32,611 nt of DNA from Methanobacteriota archaeon (GTDB lineage: Archaea > Thermoplasmatota > E2 > JACPAO01). The stretch lies in assembly GCA_016180755.1 (NCBI GenBank), contig JACPAO010000021.1, positions 6,496 to 39,106 on the forward strand. The letters are read 5' to 3'. A program made the position numbers and the translations under genes. Shown here piece after piece: positions 7,191-15,229 of the stretch. Numbering within the stretch: position 1 is the stretch's first letter; each line of letters starts with the position of its first letter. Below the pieces are notes generated by a model. That model worked only from the letters and a program-made list of their open reading frames with translations. It searched no databases and was not told where the DNA came from.

Positions 7191-7200
7191 ACAGATATGT

Positions 7201-9420
7201 TCAATATACTTCCATACCTTCTTGGCTCGCCACAGCCCGCTTCTTGATTTGGCTCTGGCCCAGTTGCTCCGTGAGCTTGTTGTAGTACTTCACGAGGTCT
7301 TCCGTGACGCTCGCGCGCACCTGCTTCAACGCCCGGTCGAAGTGCTGCTTGTAGACCTTCTTCGCCTTGATGTCCTCGCGCAACGCGAGCATCGCCGCCT
7401 CGCGGCCCAACGCCTCGATGTCGCTTCCGACGAAGCCCTTCGTCAGGGTCGCGATCTCCTCGAGGTTCACGTCCTTCGCAAGCGGCATCTTCCGCGTGTG
7501 CACCTTGAGGATCTCGAGCCGCGCCTTCTCCTCGGGCGCCGTCACAAGGAGCAGCCGGTCGAAGCGGCCGCTGCGAAGCAGGCCGGGATCGATGATGTCC
7601 GGGCGGTTCGTCGCCCCAATGATCACGACGCCTTCCATCGACTCCAGGCCATCGATCGACGTAAGGAGCTGGTTCACGAGGCTCTCCGTCACGTGGCTGC
7701 CTTCGTACGTGCCCCGCCGCGGCGCGATGGAGTCGAGCTCATCGAGGAACACGATCGAGGGCGCGCTCTGCTTCGCTTTCTTGAAGAGTTCCCGCACGGC
7801 CTTCTCGGACTCCCCGACCCACTTCGACAATACTTCGGGGCCTTTTACGGACAGGAAGTTCGCGCCCGACTCGTTGGCGACTGCCTTCGCAAGAAGCGTC
7901 TTGCCCGTGCCGGGCGGGCCGTACAATAGGATGCCCCTGGGCGGACGGATCCCCATGCCCTCGAAGGCCTCGGGGAACTTGAGCGGCCACTCGACGGCCT
8001 CCTTGAGCTGCTGCTTCACCTCTTCCAGGCCGCCGACCTGGTCCCAGGTGATGTTGGGGATCTCGACCATGAACTCGCGGAGCGCCGACGGCTCGACCTT
8101 CTTCAAGGCCTCCTTGAAGTCGCTCATGGTGACGTGCATCTTCTCGAGCACCTCGACCGGGATCGGCTTGTCGAGGTCGATCTCGGGAAGGTACCGGCGC
8201 AGCGCGTGCATCGCCGCCTCGCGAGCGAGCGCCGCCATGTCCGCGCCCACGAACCCGTAGGTGGAATCCGCAAGCGCCTCGAGGTCGAAGTCCTCCGACT
8301 TCGGCATGTTGCGCGTGTGGATCTGGAGGATCTCGATGCGGCCCTGCCGGTCCGGCACGCCGATCTCGATCTCACGGTCGAAGCGACCGGGCCGCCTGAG
8401 CGCGGGATCAATCGAGTCGGGGCGGTTCGTCGCCCCGATCACGATGAGCCGCCCGCGCGACTTCAGGCCGTCCATGAGGGTGAGCATCTGCGACACGACG
8501 CGACGCTCCACCTCGCCCTGGACCTCGTCCCGCTTGGGGGCGATGGCGTCGATCTCGTCGATGAACACGATGGCCGGGTGGTTCTTCTCCGCCTCTTCGA
8601 ACGTCTTGCGCAGGTTCTCTTCCGACTGCCCGTAGAACTTCGACATGATCTCGGGCCCGTTGATCGTGTAGAAGTTCGCGCCCGCCTCGTTCGCGACGGC
8701 CTTCGCGATGAGCGTCTTGCCCGTGCCGGGCGGGCCGTGGAGGAGAACCCCCTTCGGCGGGTCGATGCCGAGGCGCTCGAAGAGTTCCGGGTGCTTGAGG
8801 GGGAGCTCGATCATCTCGCGGACGTTCTGCAGCTCGTCCTGCAGCCCGCCGATGTCCTCGTACGAGACGTGCGGACCCTCCATCGCCTCGCTCGGAGCGG
8901 CCTCCTCGCGGACGATGATCTTCGTCTCCTCGTTGATGAGCACGATGCCTTTCGGCGTCGTCGACACGATCGAGAACGGCAACGCGTTGCCGAAGAGCGC
9001 GATGTTCGGGACGACGACGATGTCGCCCTCGACGATGGGCCGCTTCAAGAGGCCCCGCTTCGCGAGGGTTTCGATACCCTCCCCGAACTGGATCTGCTGA
9101 TCCTCCGCGATGGCCGGGGCGAGCGTCACGACCTTCGCCGGCTTCACCTGCGCCCGACGGATCGTGACCTTGTCCCCGATGCCGACGCCGCAGTTTTTCC
9201 GGGTGAGGTTGTCGATGTGGATGATGCCCTTGCCCTCGTCGCCGGGATGGGACCGCCACACGACAGCCGCGGTCACCTTCGACCCGCGGATCTCGATGAT
9301 GTCGCCCGGCGAGAGCCCGAGCTCGACCCGGGTCTGCCCGTCGAGGCGCGCGCGGCCGTACGAGACGTCCTGTTGCAGGGCCTCGACGACGCGAAGAACA
9401 GCTTCGGTTTTCGGTGGCAT
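7201..9420 (-). CDS. cdc48: Cdc48/VAT-type AAA+ ATPase
   Basis: A 739-residue hexameric unfoldase, the archaeal orthologue of p97/VCP and VAT. It unfolds proteins, probably for the proteasome. The N domain (double-psi barrel plus second subdomain) spans about 5-180. The D1 AAA domain has Walker A GPPGTGKT (229-236), Walker B IVFIDE (about 284-289) and an arginine-finger region RRPGRFDR. D2 has Walker A at 501-508 and Walker B IVFLDE (about 556-561). The length and double ring are normal for the family. I chose the ATG at 9420, preceded by GGGAG, rather than the in-frame TTG at 9444. A TATA box (GTTAAATAG on the minus strand, about 9459-9467) fits that choice. The protein ends MEVY; a terminal Tyr preceded by a hydrophobic residue recalls, but does not match, the HbYX proteasome-docking tail. 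It is divergent from the carbonic anhydrase gene. Confidence 0.97.
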   Translation of the reverse strand: MPPKTEAVLRVVEALQQDVSYGRARLDGQTRVELGLSPGDIIEIRGSKVTAAVVWRSHPGDEGKGIIHIDNLTRKNCGVGIGDKVTIRRAQVKPAKVVTLAPAIAEDQQIQFGEGIETLAKRGLLKRPIVEGDIVVVPNIALFGNALPFSIVSTTPKGIVLINEETKIIVREEAAPSEAMEGPHVSYEDIGGLQDELQNVREMIELPLKHPELFERLGIDPPKGVLLHGPPGTGKTLIAKAVANEAGANFYTINGPEIMSKFYGQSEENLRKTFEEAEKNHPAIVFIDEIDAIAPKRDEVQGEVERRVVSQMLTLMDGLKSRGRLIVIGATNRPDSIDPALRRPGRFDREIEIGVPDRQGRIEILQIHTRNMPKSEDFDLEALADSTYGFVGADMAALAREAAMHALRRYLPEIDLDKPIPVEVLEKMHVTMSDFKEALKKVEPSALREFMVEIPNITWDQVGGLEEVKQQLKEAVEWPLKFPEAFEGMGIRPPRGILLYGPPGTGKTLLAKAVANESGANFLSVKGPEVLSKWVGESEKAVRELFKKAKQSAPSIVFLDELDSIAPRRGTYEGSHVTESLVNQLLTSIDGLESMEGVVIIGATNRPDIIDPGLLRSGRFDRLLLVTAPEEKARLEILKVHTRKMPLAKDVNLEEIATLTKGFVGSDIEALGREAAMLALREDIKAKKVYKQHFDRALKQVRASVTEDLVKYYNKLTEQLGQSQIKKRAVASQEGMEVY

Positions 9421-9458
9421 GTCTCCCACGGCCGGATTTCCCAAAGTTATCCGGCGCG

Positions 9459-9477
9459 CTATTTAACTCTTTAAGCG
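9459..9477. promoter_or_regulatory. Divergent TATA boxes for cdc48 and carbonic anhydrase
   Basis: Two AT-rich cores in otherwise GC-rich DNA. CTATTTAAC (9459-9467) reads GTTAAATAG toward cdc48, about 40 bases before its ATG. CTTTAAGCG (about 9469-9477) points toward the carbonic anhydrase GTG at 9509. A GGTGAGG ribosome-binding sequence at 9500-9506 precedes that GTG. Confidence 0.6.
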
Positions 9478-9508
9478 CGGGCGCTTCCTCCCAAAGCGCG
9501 GTGAGGCC

Positions 9509-10024
9509 GTGGAAACCACGAAACGACCCCGGATCGACGCGACCTGCTTCGTCCATCCCCGGTCCTCCGTGATCGGCGACGTGACCCTTTCTCGCAACGT
9601 GAGTGTGTGGCCGTTCGCGTCGCTTCGCGGCGACGTCGACCCCATCGTCCTCGGCGAAGGAAGCAACGTCCAGGACGGGTGCGTCATCCACACCGACAAC
9701 GGCTTCCCGGTCACGATCGGGAAGAACGTCACGCTGGGGCACATGGCGATCGTCCACGGGGCCACCGTCGAGGACGATTGCCTCATCGGGATCCGAGCCG
9801 TCGTCCTCAACGGCGCCAAGATCGGTCGGGGGAGCCTCGTCGCGGCCGGCGCCCTCGTCACGCCGGGCACCGACATCCCGCCCAACAGCCTCGTCATGGG
9901 AATGCCGGGCAAAGTGGTGAAGACCGACGCGAAGCTCGCCGATTCGAACCGCCACAACGCCGAACGCTACGTGGGCTACGCGCAGAACCATCGCAAGGGC
10001 GCGTTCGGATCCGTCGGCCCTTGA
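9509..10024 (+). CDS. Gamma-class carbonic anhydrase family protein
   Basis: A 171-residue left-handed beta-helix protein of the gamma carbonic anhydrase/YrdA family. Members form trimers that bind a metal between subunits and may hydrate carbon dioxide. The three metal-ligand histidines are present: His61 (VIHTDNG), His78 (LGHMAI) and His83 (VHGA). The hexapeptide repeats run from about residue 15 to 135, with the helical tail after PGKVV packing against the barrel. The acidic loop residues that make the Methanosarcina Cam enzyme highly active are not evident, so activity is uncertain, as for most short family members. The GTG at 9509 follows a good GGTGAGG ribosome-binding site. Confidence 0.9.
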   Translation: METTKRPRIDATCFVHPRSSVIGDVTLSRNVSVWPFASLRGDVDPIVLGEGSNVQDGCVIHTDNGFPVTIGKNVTLGHMAIVHGATVEDDCLIGIRAVVLNGAKIGRGSLVAAGALVTPGTDIPPNSLVMGMPGKVVKTDAKLADSNRHNAERYVGYAQNHRKGAFGSVGP

Positions 10025-10075
10025 ACGGCGCGTCGGCCGATGCGACTAACAAGACCAGCAACGTTTAGTAGATTG

Positions 10076-10600
10076 ATGGAGCCCAGTCCCCTCGTGAAGG
10101 TCGCCTCGAGTCTGCTCGTCCTCCTTCTTGCGTCGTCGGGCTGCATCGCCCTCGACGACGCCTCGCTCCTTTCCGACCTTCCCCGGCGGCCCGACGGGCC
10201 CGCCCCGTTCCACGCCCTGCGCGGCCCCGACTTCGGCGACAGCTCGATGGCCTCGCCGCTACGACTCGTCATCGACACCGAGGACGAGTGGCAGGACTTC
10301 TGGCGCGACTTCATGAAGGGAAGCGGCGAAGACCCCGATCCACCGGGCGTCCACTTCGGCGAACGGTTCGTCGTCGTCGCGAGCCGCGGCCGGCAGGGAA
10401 GTTCGGGGCCCGGCATCCTCATCGCATCGATCGCGTGGGACGGCGACTACACGGTCCGCGTGGACCACACGGACGTGCGCGGCTGCGCCGCCGCGGCCGT
10501 CATGACGCATCCCCTTGTCGCCGTCGAGGTGGACCGCATGGGGCCGGGCGCGCCCAGCGTCACCTTCGCGCAAAACGCCACGAAGATCCGCGACTGCTAG
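10076..10600 (+). CDS. Lipoprotein with PrcB-like C-terminal domain
   Basis: From the ATG at 10076 a 174-residue exported lipoprotein: signal peptide VKVASSLLVLLLASSGC with Cys23 as lipid site. After a short linker comes a compact domain with the pattern of the PrcB C-terminal family. It has an Asp-Glu-Trp...Phe-Trp helix (TEDEWQDFWRDF), a strand GVHFGERFVVVASRGRQGSSG, a GILIASIAWDGDYTVRVDH strand pair and a final strand VAVEVDRM. In bacteria this domain is found in a subunit of a surface protease complex, but its archaeal role is not established. It is 51 bases after the carbonic anhydrase stop, with a weak AT-rich CGTTTAGTAG between them. Confidence 0.7.
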   Translation: MEPSPLVKVASSLLVLLLASSGCIALDDASLLSDLPRRPDGPAPFHALRGPDFGDSSMASPLRLVIDTEDEWQDFWRDFMKGSGEDPDPPGVHFGERFVVVASRGRQGSSGPGILIASIAWDGDYTVRVDHTDVRGCAAAAVMTHPLVAVEVDRMGPGAPSVTFAQNATKIRDC

Positions 10601-10644
10601 CCGCCACCACAAACCAATTGTAAGCACCCGGCATCCGCGCGCCC

Positions 10645-12006
10645 GTGGTGGAGATCCGCGGTCTCCGAGGCGTCGAGTTCGACCCGACCAAGGTCGAGCT
10701 CGGGAAGGTCGTCGCTCCGCCTTTCGACGTCATCAACGACGAGGAGCGCCAACGCCTTGCCAAGCTGAGCCCGTACAACATCGCCCACGTGACGCTACCC
10801 AAGGTGCCCCGCGGCGGCAAGACGAAGGACCCGCACGAGCACGCCGCCCACCTCATCGACACGTGGCTCGGCGAGGGCGTCCTCAAGGAGCAGGCCGAAG
10901 AGGCCGTCTACGCCTACGAGATCTGGTACACCTGGCGCCACCAGGAGAAGCGCATGCGGGGCGTCCTCGTCGGCCTCAAGGTCGACCCCACCTACAAGCA
11001 GGTCGTCCCCCACGAACGAATCTTCGACAAGCCCGCCGAGGAGCGCCTCAAACTCCTTCGCGCCACGACGTTCGACCTCGAACCCATCTGGCTCCTCTAC
11101 TCCGGGAAGTCCGTCGAAGAGACCTTGTGGGCGTACATCGACGGCGCCGGCGAGGCGCCCGACATCCTCGTCACCGGGCCCGACGGCGCCATCCACAAGC
11201 TGTGGCGCGTCGTCGACCCCGCCGTGGCCGGCACCGTCCTCGAGGGCCTCAAGGGCCGCAAGGCCTACATCGCCGACGGCCACCACCGGTACGCGACCGC
11301 CGTCAAATACGCCGAGGAACGCCGGCTGCGTGAGTACCGACCCTCGAAGACCGCCGCCTACGAGTTCAAGATGGTCCTTCTTACCAACATGAACGACGCC
11401 GGGCTCGGCATCCGGCCCACGCACCGCGTCGTCAAGGCACCCAAGAAAGTGGACCTGGCCGCGTTGCGCGTGAAGCTGTCGCAGGACTTTGACATCACGG
11501 AGCACACGGGCCACGCGAACAAGCTCGGCGAGGAGATGCTCGTCACGCTCGAACGATCGGCCTCCGCCCTCCCGAACGCGCACCTGTTCGCCCTGTACGG
11601 GGGCGACGCGAGCCGGTACTGGCTCCTGCGGGCGAGGGAGAACGTCCTTCCGGAGTCCGTCGCGCCGGGCCGGAGTTTCACTTGGCGCAGCATCGACACG
11701 GCCTTCCTCCAGAAGCTCGTGCTCGAGAAGGGCGTCGGCATCCCCGAAAAGAAATGGGGCGACGACGTCTACTACACGCGCGACGAGGCCGAGGCGGTGT
11801 CCCTCGTCACGGCCAAGAAGGCCTCCCTTGCCGTGTTCCACCTCCCGACGAAGCTCGCGCAGCTTCGCGCCATCGCCGACGGGGCCGAGGTGATGCCGCC
11901 CAAGTCCACCTACTTCACGCCGAAACCCCTCTCGGGCCTCGTCCTCCACCGGATCGGCAAGGCGGAGCCCCTCGTGGAAGGCCCCCGGCGACGCTTCACG
12001 TCGTAG
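10645..12006 (+). CDS. DUF1015 family protein
   Basis: A 453-residue cytoplasmic protein with the features of the DUF1015 family. The opening (FDPTKVELGKVVAPPFDVI near 12-30), the conserved PHE motif at about 122-124 and the hallmark ADGHHRYATAV (about 210-220) are all present at the usual family length. The family is widespread in archaea and bacteria. Its HHRY motif suggests a nucleotide- or phosphoryl-transfer role related to ParB-like folds, but I do not assign a reaction. Start is one of two adjacent GTGs (10645 or 10648). It ends 9 bases before the convergent pdxT stop. Confidence 0.9.
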   Translation: MVEIRGLRGVEFDPTKVELGKVVAPPFDVINDEERQRLAKLSPYNIAHVTLPKVPRGGKTKDPHEHAAHLIDTWLGEGVLKEQAEEAVYAYEIWYTWRHQEKRMRGVLVGLKVDPTYKQVVPHERIFDKPAEERLKLLRATTFDLEPIWLLYSGKSVEETLWAYIDGAGEAPDILVTGPDGAIHKLWRVVDPAVAGTVLEGLKGRKAYIADGHHRYATAVKYAEERRLREYRPSKTAAYEFKMVLLTNMNDAGLGIRPTHRVVKAPKKVDLAALRVKLSQDFDITEHTGHANKLGEEMLVTLERSASALPNAHLFALYGGDASRYWLLRARENVLPESVAPGRSFTWRSIDTAFLQKLVLEKGVGIPEKKWGDDVYYTRDEAEAVSLVTAKKASLAVFHLPTKLAQLRAIADGAEVMPPKSTYFTPKPLSGLVLHRIGKAEPLVEGPRRRFTS

Positions 12007-12015
12007 TGCGCGCGG

Positions 12016-12639
12016 CTACCGGGGCAGCCGTCGCAGCAGCCGCACGTGGAACCGCGCGTCCCCCGCGATCTCGGGATGGAACGCGAGCGCGATGAGGTTT
12101 CCTTCCTCGGCCGCCACGATGCGCCCGTCGAACGTCGCGAGGACCCGGCTCCGCCCCCAGACCCGCGTGATGGCCGGCGCCCGGATGAACACGGCGTGGA
12201 CCCGATCCTTCTCCCCCTTCACGACGAGGTCCGTCTCGAAGGACTCCCGCTGCCTTCCGAACGCGTTCCGATCGACTGCGATGTCCATCGCCGCGATGAG
12301 CTCGGTATGCGTCTTCTCGACCTGGTTGTCCCCCTCCTTCGCGAGCAGGATGGCCCCCGCGCACGTCCCCAGCACCGGGAGCCCGTCGTCCCGGATCCTC
12401 CGCTGGAGGACGCCGAGGGCTCCGGTCTTCACGAGGAGCTTGCTGATGGTGGTGGATTCCCCGCCCGGGATGACGACGGTGTCCGCCTTCTTCGCATCCT
12501 CGGCCGTGCGAAGCGGGACGACGTCCCCCGTGAGCCCCAGATGCGACAGCGCAGCCTGCGAAATCTCCACGTGCTCGCTCACGTCCCCCTGGACGGAAAC
12601 GACACCGATTCGGACGCGCCGCGCCACGGCCAAGTCCAT
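12016..12639 (-). CDS. pdxT: Pyridoxal 5'-phosphate synthase glutaminase subunit PdxT
   Basis: A 207-residue class I glutaminase subunit. It releases ammonia from glutamine and passes it to PdxS, which builds pyridoxal phosphate from ribose 5-phosphate and glyceraldehyde 3-phosphate. The catalytic triad is visible: Cys93 (LGTCAG), His188 and Glu190 (FHPE). The GGEST loop at 59-63 is the family's oxyanion-region signature. The length matches bacterial and archaeal PdxT. ATG at 12639 is preceded by GGCGGGGGCGG; the ORF is open further upstream, but that part lacks family similarity. PdxS is not in this window. The gene follows the exonuclease gene on the same strand by about 32 bases, so they may be cotranscribed. 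Confidence 0.95.
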   Translation of the reverse strand: MDLAVARRVRIGVVSVQGDVSEHVEISQAALSHLGLTGDVVPLRTAEDAKKADTVVIPGGESTTISKLLVKTGALGVLQRRIRDDGLPVLGTCAGAILLAKEGDNQVEKTHTELIAAMDIAVDRNAFGRQRESFETDLVVKGEKDRVHAVFIRAPAITRVWGRSRVLATFDGRIVAAEEGNLIALAFHPEIAGDARFHVRLLRRLPR

Positions 12640-12671
12640 GCCGCCCCCGCCTTTAATCTGCCGCCGCGAGG

Positions 12672-13283
12672 TTATGGCGCGGCCACCGCGTCGATCCGCT
12701 GGCGACGCAGGATCGGCCGCTCGAGGAAACCGTCGAGGGTGCTCAAGCGCCCGAAGGCGCACGACGGAAAGTCGGCCAACTCGGGAGACCCAATCTGGAG
12801 GAGCCGCCGCATGAGGCGGCCCACGAGCACCGCGTCTTCATGCGCCCGGTGGAACCGTTCATGCTCGATCCCAAGGGCCCGCACGAGCGAAACGAGCCGG
12901 TAGCTCCACAGGTGCGGCAGGAGACGCCGCGCGATCCGCACCGAGTCGTAGACGGGAAGGGCAGGCAAGGGATACTCGAGGCGCTCCGCGTTCCCCGCGA
13001 GGATGCTCGCGTCGAAGGCGGCGTTGTGCGCCACCAGCGCCGCGCCCTCCACGAACGCGAAGAACCGGTCGAACGCGTCGACCACGTCCGGCGCGTCGTG
13101 GACCATCGCGTCCGTGATCCCGTGGATCCGCGTCACCTCGGACGGGACCCGGATCCCGGGGTTCACGAGCATCGAGAAATCCTCGACGTGGCCGTCCGCG
13201 AAGAACCGTCGCGCGCCCACCTCGACGGGCCTCGACCATCGCGGGAGTCCCGTCGTCTCCAAGTCGAACGCGACCCAATCCAT
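12672..13283 (-). CDS. DEDDh 3'-5' exonuclease (DnaQ-like)
   Basis: A 203-residue exonuclease-fold protein. ExoI is FDLETTG with the first Asp and Glu; ExoII is VAHNAAFDASIL with the second Asp; ExoIII is HRAHEDAVLVG with the DEDDh histidine and last Asp. These four acids bind two metals that cleave nucleotides from a 3' end. Such free-standing proteins resemble the proofreading epsilon subunit or RNase T-like nucleases. Which polymer is cut is not shown by the sequence. ATG at 13283 places MDWVAFDLETTG at the start; a GTG at 13304 adds seven residues. It lies upstream of pdxT on the same strand and divergent from the rhomboid gene. Confidence 0.92.
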   Translation of the reverse strand: MDWVAFDLETTGLPRWSRPVEVGARRFFADGHVEDFSMLVNPGIRVPSEVTRIHGITDAMVHDAPDVVDAFDRFFAFVEGAALVAHNAAFDASILAGNAERLEYPLPALPVYDSVRIARRLLPHLWSYRLVSLVRALGIEHERFHRAHEDAVLVGRLMRRLLQIGSPELADFPSCAFGRLSTLDGFLERPILRRQRIDAVAAP

Positions 13284-13347
13284 CCGGACCCCAAGGCGAC
13301 CCACGCGCCTATGGCTTCGACGGGGGGACGCGTGAAAGTCGCTCCCA

Positions 13348-13361
13348 CCTAGTGCCTAACT
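13348..13361 (+). repeat. 14-bp intergenic repeat, copy 8 (perfect)
   Basis: CCTAGTGCCTAACT between the divergent exonuclease and rhomboid genes. The rhomboid reading frame opens inside it, directly after its TAG (13350-13352). Confidence 0.92.
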
Positions 13362-14183
13362 CGAAGGAAAACCATCTCAACCGCCGCCGGCCTTCTCCGC
13401 CCCGGAGCACCCGCCCTGCAGCCGGAAAAATTCCCCTACGTCACCGCCACTATCATCGTCATCAACCTCGCCGTCGCCCACTTCGTCACCGGCTGGGTCC
13501 CCACGGAGGAGTCGATCCGGCCCGTCGCCTTTTCCGCGACGAGCTGGCAAGACCGGCCCGAGACCTTCCTCTTCAGCATCTTCGCCCACGGCGGCATCCT
13601 CCACATCGCGATGAACACGCTCGCGCTCCTTTCGCTCGGACCCTTCGTGGAACGTGGACTCAAAGCCGTCCGCTTCACCGCCCTCTACCTCCTTGCCGGC
13701 TTCGGCGGCAACGTCGCCCACGCCCTCTTCCAGCCCGACCTCCCAACGGTCGGCGCAAGCGGGGCGATCTTCGGGCTCCTCGGCGTCGTCCTCGTCCTCG
13801 CGCCCACCATGAACGTCCTCATCCTCAACCTCATCCCCGCCCCCATCCTCATCGTCGGCGCCCTGTACGCCGTGCTCGTCCCCTACCTGACGAGCTTCAA
13901 CGACGTCGTCCCCATCGCGCACGAGGCCCACATCGGCGGCATGGTCGCGGGCATCGCCTTCGCCATCACGATCAACCCAAGGTGGACGCTCATCGTCGCG
14001 CCCGCGGGCGCCCTCATCTTCCTGTCGCTCTCGTTCCTCGTCGCGGAACTCGTGCGCACCGACTTCGACCTCACGAAGGTCCCGCCGTACGTCGCGCTCG
14101 CGCTGGTCGTCGCGGGATACGCGTACCTCGTTGCGATGGAGAAGCGTCGAAGGCGGAGCACGGCCACGAGAGTGCCCACCTAG
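13353..14183 (+). CDS. Rhomboid family intramembrane serine protease (start unclear)
   Basis: The frame encodes a six-segment rhomboid that cleaves membrane proteins within the bilayer. The first helix is PYVTATIIVINLAVAHFV; HGGILHIAMN contains the conserved His-Asn region; GASGAIFG carries the catalytic Ser; HEAHIGG holds the catalytic His. The tail is basic (EKRRRR). No ATG, GTG or TTG lies in frame between the upstream stop and the first helix; the first ATG (13611) would delete that helix. A GTG inside repeat copy 8 (13352) starts another frame that would join if one A were absent from the A-run near 13429. So either an unusual start codon, a one-base error, or a lost start next to the repeat. 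The stop TAG is within repeat copy 9. Confidence 0.85.
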   Translation, partial: CLTRRKTISTAAGLLRPGAPALQPEKFPYVTATIIVINLAVAHFVTGWVPTEESIRPVAFSATSWQDRPETFLFSIFAHGGILHIAMNTLALLSLGPFVERGLKAVRFTALYLLAGFGGNVAHALFQPDLPTVGASGAIFGLLGVVLVLAPTMNVLILNLIPAPILIVGALYAVLVPYLTSFNDVVPIAHEAHIGGMVAGIAFAITINPRWTLIVAPAGALIFLSLSFLVAELVRTDFDLTKVPPYVALALVVAGYAYLVAMEKRRRRSTATRVPT

Positions 14184-14199
14184 TGCCTAACTGGGCACT
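14171..14199. repeat. 14-bp repeat copy 9 (perfect) framed by an 8-bp inverted repeat
   Basis: CCTAGTGCCTAACT at 14179-14192 sits between AGTGCCCA (14171-14178) and TGGGCACT (14192-14199), a perfect 8-base inverted repeat with the 14-mer forming the loop. The rhomboid stop TAG (14181-14183) lies in it. The next gene starts 52 bases later. Confidence 0.85.
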
Positions 14200-14250
14200 T
14201 TCACCAGGCCCCGCCGAAAGGATACAAGGCGGCGGACCCTCCCGCACGTC

Positions 14251-14613
14251 ATGTTCCAAGGACTCCGTACCGTAATCTACGACGCTGAGGACCTTCCGAA
14301 AACGAAGGCGTGGTTCGAGAAGGTGACCGGCAAGAAGCCGTACTTCGACCAGCCCTTCTACGTCGGATTCAACGTCGGCGGCTTCGAACTGGGCCTCGAC
14401 CCGGCCCGGCAAAAGGTCTCCGCCGGCGGGGCGAGCGTCGCCTACTGGGGGGTCGCCGACGCGACGCAGGCCGTGAAACGCTTGGGAAAACTGGGCGCGA
14501 CCGTGGTGGAACCCGTGAAGGAGGTCGGCGAAGGCATCAAGGTCGCCACCGTCCGGAGCCCCTTCGGACACGTCATCGGCATCATCGAGAACCCGCACTT
14601 CAAGCCTGATTGA
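14251..14613 (+). CDS. VOC (glyoxalase/bleomycin-resistance) family protein
   Basis: A 120-residue single VOC domain made of two beta-alpha-beta-beta-beta units: GLRTVIYDAEDLPKTKAWFEKVTG, then FYVGFNVGGFELGLD, then the second unit SVAYWGVADATQAVKRLGKLGATV closing with the typical SPFGHVIGIIENPHF. The closing Glu and the motif G-H-V-I-G-I-I-E are family hallmarks of the metal-binding edge, but no full ligand set can be read with certainty, so the substrate is unknown. Start is ATG at 14251, 58 bases after repeat copy 9. Confidence 0.85.
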   Translation: MFQGLRTVIYDAEDLPKTKAWFEKVTGKKPYFDQPFYVGFNVGGFELGLDPARQKVSAGGASVAYWGVADATQAVKRLGKLGATVVEPVKEVGEGIKVATVRSPFGHVIGIIENPHFKPD

Positions 14614-14666
14614 ACGCACTTTCACTCCACCGCTCCAAACCACTATCCGTATCTTCGACCGTTCTC

Positions 14667-15229
14667 TTGTCGTCGGACTCTCCAGGGGTGCACCCACGTC
14701 AGCCACGTATGAGCGCGAACTGAAAGGGATTCTCGGCGGCGACGCCAAGGTGCTGCCCGCGGTCGTGAAGACGCTCGGGGCCGACCATCGCGTCGCCTAC
14801 GAATCCGCCGCCGTTTCCCCGTTCCTCGTGGTGCGAGCCGCCGGCAGCCTCGGCGCCGACCTCGTCGCGCTCCGCCACGACCTCGGCTTCCTCATCGAGG
14901 TGAAATCGAGCAAGGACGACCTCCTCCACTTCACGAGCTCCCCCCGGCTCGTCGAACAGATCAACATCATCCGCGAGCAGTGCGAACGCAGCGGCGTCCT
15001 CCCCATCTACGCGTTCCGCCTCAAGGGCGTCCGCGGCGACGCCTGGCGGCTCTTCACGCTTCCCGACATGCGGATCAACGGCCGCACCGGCCTCCTCTAC
15101 GAGCGCCTCCCCAAGATCGAGCGGACCGCGAAGGGGAACCTCGTGCTTCGGTGGAAGAACGGGATGCCGCTCGCCCGCTTCCTCGACTACGTCAAGGCCG
15201 GCCCCGTCTTCACGACGGTCGCGGTTTAG
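14667..15229 (+). CDS. hjc: Holliday junction resolvase Hjc-type (start disrupted)
   Basis: Archaeal resolvase family: a homodimeric nuclease that cuts four-way junctions during recombination. The core reads YERELKGIL (catalytic Glu), VVRAAGSLGADLVAL (Ser/Asp) and FLIEVKSS (Glu-x-Lys), followed by a longer C-terminal part with RLKGVRGDAWRLF. The only standard start in this frame is GTG 14750, which would remove the catalytic Glu. A TTG at 14667, in another frame, would read into the gene as LSSDSPGGAPTSATYEREL if one G were restored in the G-run at 14685-14688. So a one-base deletion or error is likely. A TATA-like ACTATCCGTATC at about 14642-14653 fits a start near 14667. The 3' end overlaps that of RNase HII by 20 bases. 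Confidence 0.85.

Noticed and set aside
10795-11949. Long minus-strand ORF (384 codons)
   Set aside because: It is antisense to the DUF1015 gene, which has clear family motifs; long antisense ORFs are expected at this GC content.
72-14192. Integron cassette array (GTTAGGC/GCCTAAC boxes resembling attC)
   Set aside because: Only single boxes, not RYYYAAC...GTTRRRY pairs, are found; the one pair is in the opposite order; no integrase is encoded; and the bounded genes include ordinary housekeeping ones.
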